Assembly: GCA_050248735.1 (NCBI GenBank)
Contig: JBFWRU010000009.1
Location: 1-64,000, forward strand
Length of the DNA stretch: 64,000 nt
Source: JACKFE01 sp050248735
Lineage (GTDB): Bacteria; Nitrospirota; Nitrospiria; Nitrospirales; UBA8639
Direction of reading: 5' to 3'
Shown here: in pieces, positions 59,827 through 64,000 of the stretch
How the letters are laid out: each line of letters begins with the position of its first letter
Numbering within the stretch: the first letter of the stretch is position 1
Program-made: the position numbers and the translations under genes
The notes under the pieces: model-generated
Told to the model about the DNA's origin: nothing
Databases searched by the model: none
The model's input: only the letters and a program-made list of their open reading frames with translations

Positions 59827-60501
59827 ATGTCTACAACCCCATTGATTGCCCCATCCATTCTCTCAGCCGATTTCGGCCGCTTGGCCGAAGCGGTTCAGAA
59901 GGTGGAAGCCGCCGGAGCGGATTGGATTCATGTCGATGTCATGGATGGACACTTCGTCCCGAATCTCACCATTGGTCCTCCGGTGGTGGAGGCCATTCGG
60001 AAAGCCACTACGTTACCCTTGGACGTCCATTTAATGATGACCAATCCCGACTCATTTATTCAGGAATTTGCGGAGGCCGGGGCCACAATCCTGACCGTGC
60101 ATGTGGAAGCTTGCCCCCATCTTCATCGGACCCTTCAATCGATCAAAGAGCACGGAGTCAAGGCGGGGGTGTCTTTAAATCCCGGTACATCGGCCTCTTC
60201 TCTCGACCAGGTCGTCGGTGAGGTGGACCTCGTGTTGGTCATGTCGGTCAGTCCCGGTTTCGGCGGGCAGAAATTTATTCCTTCCAGCCTCGAAAAAATC
60301 CGGCGGGTCAGAGCCATGATCCATGAATCAGGGAGTTCGGCCTATCTCGAAGTCGACGGCGGCGTGAAAGAAGACAACGCCGGGGCGATTCTCAAGGCCG
60401 GTGCCGATGTTTTGGTGTCGGGGTCGGCCATCTTTGGGAGCCCTGATATGACTGCTACCATTAATCATATGCGGTCGGCGGGTCGAACGGTGTCTGTCTA
60501 A
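59827..60501 (+). CDS. rpe: Ribulose-phosphate 3-epimerase
   Basis: Rpe interconverts ribulose 5-phosphate and xylulose 5-phosphate. The TIM-barrel signatures are present: IAPSILSADFGRL, DWIHVDVMDGHFVPNLTIGP, LDVHLMMTNPDSFI, VLVMSVSPGFGGQKFIPSSLEKI and YLEVDGGVKEDN. The ATG at 59827 is preferred; a TTG at 59821 overlaps the rsmB stop. Length 224 is typical. It lies in the rsmB-rpe-pheS cluster. Confidence 0.95.
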   Translation: MSTTPLIAPSILSADFGRLAEAVQKVEAAGADWIHVDVMDGHFVPNLTIGPPVVEAIRKATTLPLDVHLMMTNPDSFIQEFAEAGATILTVHVEACPHLHRTLQSIKEHGVKAGVSLNPGTSASSLDQVVGEVDLVLVMSVSPGFGGQKFIPSSLEKIRRVRAMIHESGSSAYLEVDGGVKEDNAGAILKAGADVLVSGSAIFGSPDMTATINHMRSAGRTVSV

Positions 60502-60508
60502 CCTGCCT

Positions 60509-62068
60509 ATGAGTTCCCCCACCAATACAGAGAGTCTCCATCCGCTTGAAATACACGTCCTGAAGGCTCTCGGTGAACACGAAGGTCCACTCACCGACCC
60601 CCAACTGGTGGAACACACCGGGCTGGCCGCTTCCCAGATCAGTATGGCTGTCGGTTGGCTGCTCACTAAAGATCTGGTGAACCTGGCGTCCGAGAAGTCC
60701 ACGACCTTTGTGTCCCTCACCGATGTCGGCACTCAATTCCACCAACACGCCTCTCCTCCAGAATGGATCGTCCAATCCGTACAGAAGGCTTCCCAGGAAG
60801 GGAAATCTGTGACGGTCAAAGACCTGCAAGCCAGCGGCACATTTCAACCGACGGAACTCAGTCGGGCCATTGGGTTGCTGAAAAAGGAGGATGCCATCCA
60901 ATTGGTGGCCGGCGGGGCGCTGGAAATCACCGGGAAACCCTGTCAGACCAGCGACACGCTACGAGCTCTGCTCAATACGGTTAAAGACGGTCCTCAACCC
61001 ATCACCTGTTTTTCGTTGGAGGAACAAGGGATCCTCCGTCAGTATTCCGTGAAACGGGGCAACAATCAGGAACCCTTCCGCATTGATGACTATACGGAAC
61101 GGGGATATCGCCTGACGGACGCAGGAACATCCCTGCTCCCATTTCTCCGCGAAGGCGCCGCCGAGGAAATTTCTCAGTTGACCCCTGAACTGTTGAAGGA
61201 TGGCTCATGGCGGAACCGTACGTTTCGGAAATACTCCATCAGTCTCAGACCCCCACGACTGGCAGTGGGGCGGCGGCATCCCTATCGTGAATTCCTGGAT
61301 TCGGTAAAATACAAACTTACCAGCATGGGATTCCAGGAAATGCGCGGAGAACTGGTCGAAACGGAATTCTGGGACATGGATGCGCTGTTCATGCCGCAAT
61401 TTCATCCTGCACGCGCCATTCACGATGTGTATTTTGTGAAAGAACCCAGCCATGCGAAATCCATCCCCGAACCCTTCCTGAGTCAGGTGGCACAAGCCCA
61501 CCGTGATGGCGGCAACACAGGGTCCAAAGGCTGGAATTATCAGTATGATCACGAGCGGGCAAAACGGTTGGTGCTGCGTAGCCAGGGTACCGCAGTCTCG
61601 GCCCGCACGCTGGCCACCAATCCTCAGGTTCCAGGAAAATTTTTTTCCATTGCCCGCTGCTTTCGATACGACCAAGTCGATGCCACACACGCCACCGATT
61701 TCTTTCAGGTGGAAGGGATCGTATTGGGTTCGGACATTAACTTCCGAACCTTGCTGGGGTTGCTGAAATTATTTGCCACGGAGATGGCGCAGGCCAAAGA
61801 TATCCGGTTTTTCCCGGCTTATTTTCCGTTTACCGAGCCTTCGGTGGAATTGCACGTTCGCCATCCCAAGCTGGGCTGGATGGAACTCGGTGGCGCAGGG
61901 CTTTTCAGACCTGAAGTCACGGTGCCGTTGGGAGTGTCCGTCCCGGTCATCGCCTGGGGATTGGGGCTTGATCGGATGGCTATGATTGCCCTGGGGATTC
62001 AAGATATCCGTGATTTATTTACCTCCGATTTGGAAGCGGTGCGCAATATGCGCCGTCAACATCTGTAG
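60509..62068 (+). CDS. pheS: Phenylalanyl-tRNA synthetase alpha, archaeal/eukaryal type
   Basis: The N-terminal 230 residues hold winged-helix domains (GEHEGPLTDPQLVEHTGL and later blocks), as in archaeal and eukaryal cytosolic PheRS alpha. The catalytic core has RCFRYDQVDATHATDFFQVEGIVLG (motif 2), FFPAYFPFTEPSVELHV and GLFRPEVTVPLGVSVPVIAWGLGLDR (motif 3). Bacterial PheS is about 330 residues and lacks the extra N-terminal domains; this one is 519. It pairs with a short pheT 72 nt downstream. Interdomain transfer, as in spirochaetes, is the likely explanation. Confidence 0.93.
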   Translation: MSSPTNTESLHPLEIHVLKALGEHEGPLTDPQLVEHTGLAASQISMAVGWLLTKDLVNLASEKSTTFVSLTDVGTQFHQHASPPEWIVQSVQKASQEGKSVTVKDLQASGTFQPTELSRAIGLLKKEDAIQLVAGGALEITGKPCQTSDTLRALLNTVKDGPQPITCFSLEEQGILRQYSVKRGNNQEPFRIDDYTERGYRLTDAGTSLLPFLREGAAEEISQLTPELLKDGSWRNRTFRKYSISLRPPRLAVGRRHPYREFLDSVKYKLTSMGFQEMRGELVETEFWDMDALFMPQFHPARAIHDVYFVKEPSHAKSIPEPFLSQVAQAHRDGGNTGSKGWNYQYDHERAKRLVLRSQGTAVSARTLATNPQVPGKFFSIARCFRYDQVDATHATDFFQVEGIVLGSDINFRTLLGLLKLFATEMAQAKDIRFFPAYFPFTEPSVELHVRHPKLGWMELGGAGLFRPEVTVPLGVSVPVIAWGLGLDRMAMIALGIQDIRDLFTSDLEAVRNMRRQHL

Positions 62069-62139
62069 TGAGGAGTCTACCCAACAGACGGATCAACGTG
62101 AGGGCTGCCTCTCGTCCGATGTAACGGTCATCAACGCCT

Positions 62140-63822
62140 ATGCCAACAATTTCCATCTTTCAACATGACCTCTCGCATTTACTTGGGCGAACGGTCACCA
62201 CCCCTCAAATTGAACAGTGGATGCCTCTGGTCAAAGGAGAGGTCAAGGATGTGTCCCAGGAGACCGGAGAAATCCGGGTTGAGTTGCAGGATACCAACCG
62301 CCCGGACCTGTGGTGTGTGGAGGGCATTGCCCGGCAAATTCGATCCGTGCTGAACGGAAGCCAGGCTCCATACCCCTACTATGCTTCCCGAGGGCACACC
62401 AAACGTCGAATTCAAGTGTTGCAAGGCATGGAAACGGTGCGTCCATTTGTGGCCGCCTGTGCCGCCTCCGGTTACGAAATGACGGAGGTCGCCTTGGAAC
62501 AATGTATTCAAACCCAGGAAAAATTGGCCGACACGTTCGGACGGAAACGGGAAACGGTGTCTATCGGGTTGTATCGGTTGGCTTCCATCAAATTTCCCGT
62601 GACCTATGGTTTGGTCAAGCCTCAGGAGGCCAGATTTACTCCGTTGGGGTTTGATGAAAAAATGACGTTGCAGGAAATTTTGACCCTGCACCCTAAGGGA
62701 TTGGAATACGCCGGGATCCTGGACGGGCAAGAACGCCTGCCTTTGTTATGGGACGCTGAAGGACAGGTCCTATCTTTCCCTCCGATTATCAACAGTCGAG
62801 AGTTAGGGGAAGTGAAAGTTGGAGATACGGAACTCCTGATAGAGGTCACAGGGACTGATTTGACGATGGTGGTGTTGGCGTTGAACATCTTTGCAACCAA
62901 TCTGGCTGACCGTGGTGCCACGATTCAACCCCTTGATATTTCCTATCCATACGAAACCTCATATGGGACCACCATCAAAACACCGCTGGATATGGGGCAG
63001 TCCCATCGTATTTCACTGCACGCTATTGAACAGGCCCTGGGAGTGCCTTTAAAAGCCAATGCGGTAAGCGAAGCGTTGACCGCCTATGGCTATCAGGTTA
63101 AAACGACCCGCCAATCGTTAAGTGTCCGCATCCCCCCCTATCGAAATGATTTGATGCATGTGATGGATGTGGCAGAGGATGTGGCAATCACCCAAGGCTA
63201 CGATTCCTTTACGCCGATCATGCCTCAGTCGTTTACGGTGGGAGGATTGACGGTTCAAGAATCGACCAGTGATCAAATCAGGGACTTGATGGTGGGTTTT
63301 GGATTCCAGGAAATGTTTTCCAATATTCTGTCCTCACGGCAAGAATGGGTGGACCGGATGCGAATTGCCGGAACGGCCTATGAACGGCTCGTAGAGGTTG
63401 ATAATGTGATGTCCTTGTCCTATTCCTGTCTTCGGCCCTCAATTCTACCATGCCTGCTACGCGTAGAAGCCCTGTCGCCCCGTTCGTTTTATCCTCACCT
63501 GCTCTTTGAAGTGGGCGAAGTTGCTCGCCTGGATCTTGAAGCGGATTTGGGTTCCCGAACATTGATGTCAGTTTCCGCAATCAATGCCCATCCCGGTGCG
63601 AACTTCTCAGAAATTCATAGTTACCTGGACCTTCTGATGTACTACATGGGCTGGAATTATGAACTGGAGCCAGTCAGTCATCCATCCTATTTGGAGGGGC
63701 GGGTCGGGCAGATCCGCGTCAAAAACCAGACGGTTGGGTTTATCGGGGAATTTCATCCGGAAGTTTTGGAGGCCTGGCAGATCAACATGCCCACTTCGGG
63801 GTTTGAGTTTCAGGTCGATTAA
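62140..63822 (+). CDS. pheT: Phenylalanyl-tRNA synthetase beta, archaeal/eukaryal type
   Basis: At 560 residues this is close to archaeal PheT (about 550) and well short of bacterial PheT (about 800), which has extra EMAP and anticodon-binding domains. It has the B3/B4-type region (ELQDTNRPDLWCVEGIARQIR), the B5 domain (ISLHAIEQALGVPLKANAV, RIPPYRNDLMHVMDVAEDVAITQGYD) and the pseudo-catalytic core with LVEVDNVMSLSYSCLRPSILPCLL. The paired pheS is of the same type. The start is ATG 62140. It ends before the terminator. Confidence 0.93.
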   Translation: MPTISIFQHDLSHLLGRTVTTPQIEQWMPLVKGEVKDVSQETGEIRVELQDTNRPDLWCVEGIARQIRSVLNGSQAPYPYYASRGHTKRRIQVLQGMETVRPFVAACAASGYEMTEVALEQCIQTQEKLADTFGRKRETVSIGLYRLASIKFPVTYGLVKPQEARFTPLGFDEKMTLQEILTLHPKGLEYAGILDGQERLPLLWDAEGQVLSFPPIINSRELGEVKVGDTELLIEVTGTDLTMVVLALNIFATNLADRGATIQPLDISYPYETSYGTTIKTPLDMGQSHRISLHAIEQALGVPLKANAVSEALTAYGYQVKTTRQSLSVRIPPYRNDLMHVMDVAEDVAITQGYDSFTPIMPQSFTVGGLTVQESTSDQIRDLMVGFGFQEMFSNILSSRQEWVDRMRIAGTAYERLVEVDNVMSLSYSCLRPSILPCLLRVEALSPRSFYPHLLFEVGEVARLDLEADLGSRTLMSVSAINAHPGANFSEIHSYLDLLMYYMGWNYELEPVSHPSYLEGRVGQIRVKNQTVGFIGEFHPEVLEAWQINMPTSGFEFQVD

Positions 63823-63885
63823 CTGAGATGAGGGATTCTTCTGAAGAAAGACTCTGGCTAGGGTTTGGTATCAGGCAAAAACACG

Positions 63886-63923
63886 AAAGCCTGCCCCTCG
63901 ACAACACGAAGGGCAGGCTTTTT
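63886..63923 (+). terminator. Rho-independent terminator after pheT
   Basis: AAAGCCTGCCCCTCG and CGAAGGGCAGGCTTT form a 15-bp stem with one mismatch around a short loop, followed by a T-run. It ends the pheST transcript and may also stop the convergent minus-strand transcript. Confidence 0.85.
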
Positions 63924-63942
63924 CATTTTTTATTCTGTCTTA

Positions 63943-64000
63943 TTAGGCCACGGCCGGTTGCGTAGCTCCAGGATTCACCATACTCACCAGATGCGAAAAC
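63943..64000 (-). CDS. Possible C-terminal fragment of a minus-strand gene
   Basis: The minus-strand frame entering from the right edge ends ...FSHLVSMVNPGATQPAVA-stop at 63943, just beyond the bidirectional-looking terminator. Only 18 residues are visible, and another minus-strand frame also stays open across the same bases, so the reading is uncertain. No family can be named. Confidence 0.3.
   Translation of the reverse strand, partial: FSHLVSMVNPGATQPAVA

Noticed and set aside
1..64000. CRISPR arrays or riboswitches
   Set aside because: No regularly spaced direct repeats and no recognisable riboswitch core seen on either strand by eye.

Overview
The window reads as a chromosomal segment of a Gram-negative bacterium. 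The gene repertoire fits a Nitrospira-like member of the Nitrospirota: TonB-dependent receptors, KamA next to a double-length dCTP deaminase, UbiE beside a B12-binding radical SAM protein, LarB/LarC, and an archaeal/eukaryal-type PheST. This assignment is inference from gene content; there is no rRNA in the window. Coding density is high and many genes overlap as ATGA, GTGA or TAATG.

Layout. 0-4 kb: a truncated IS3-family transposase end, a strong inverted repeat, a hypothetical gene, tRNA-Gln(TTG), then a methyltransferase-MOSC pair, a hydrolase and apaH. 4-19 kb: an accessory locus. It holds a small zinc-ribbon protein, a decayed TonB-dependent receptor (TBDR), an ABC-type periplasmic binding protein, a sensor kinase, a receiver-PAS protein and an intact paralogous TBDR. 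These are followed by a compact thiazole/oxazole-modified peptide (TOMM, a RiPP) operon: Cys-rich precursor, leader-binding/E1-like protein, YcaO cyclodehydratase ending in PHPYP, SagB-type dehydrogenase, and a DyP-type peroxidase with a DnaJ-like zinc-knuckle insertion. Three pairs of 16-bp palindromes (GTATC-N6-GATAC, 21-22 bp apart) lie upstream of three units of this locus. One precedes a good sigma-54 promoter and one a weaker candidate, and an NtrC-type activator gene lies just beyond the peptide operon.

19-32 kb: the sigma-54 activator, a deoxyhypusine-synthase-like protein and gmhA on the minus strand, divergent from an orphan CARF-domain protein. Then come ybgC, lipB, two small hypotheticals, a hairpin-rich non-coding stretch, an SDR oxidoreductase, a TIGR04282/TIGR04283-like glycosyltransferase pair, and an overlapping glutaredoxin-kamA-dcd operon. 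32-48 kb: mostly conserved metabolic and hypothetical genes, including YkgJ, DUF2156, CbbQ-like ATPase, pentapeptide, HAD, radical SAM, ubiE, DsrE, RicT, MBL hydrolase, VOC, FGE-like, hemD-like and DUF2914 proteins. 48-53 kb: a 46-residue histone-H1-like basic protein with a perfect terminator, a peptidoglycan-binding protein, gpsA and larB.

52.6-56 kb: a small accessory island with a broken MntA-HepT module and AT-rich orphan genes, separating larB from larC. 56-63.8 kb: larC, pdxA, rsmB, rpe, pheS and pheT, closed by a terminator.

Main hypothesis: the 4-19 kb locus makes a thiazole-bearing peptide and may take back a ligand through the adjacent TBDR under two-component and sigma-54 control, possibly as a metallophore or signal. 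The operon itself is well supported; the physiological role is speculative.
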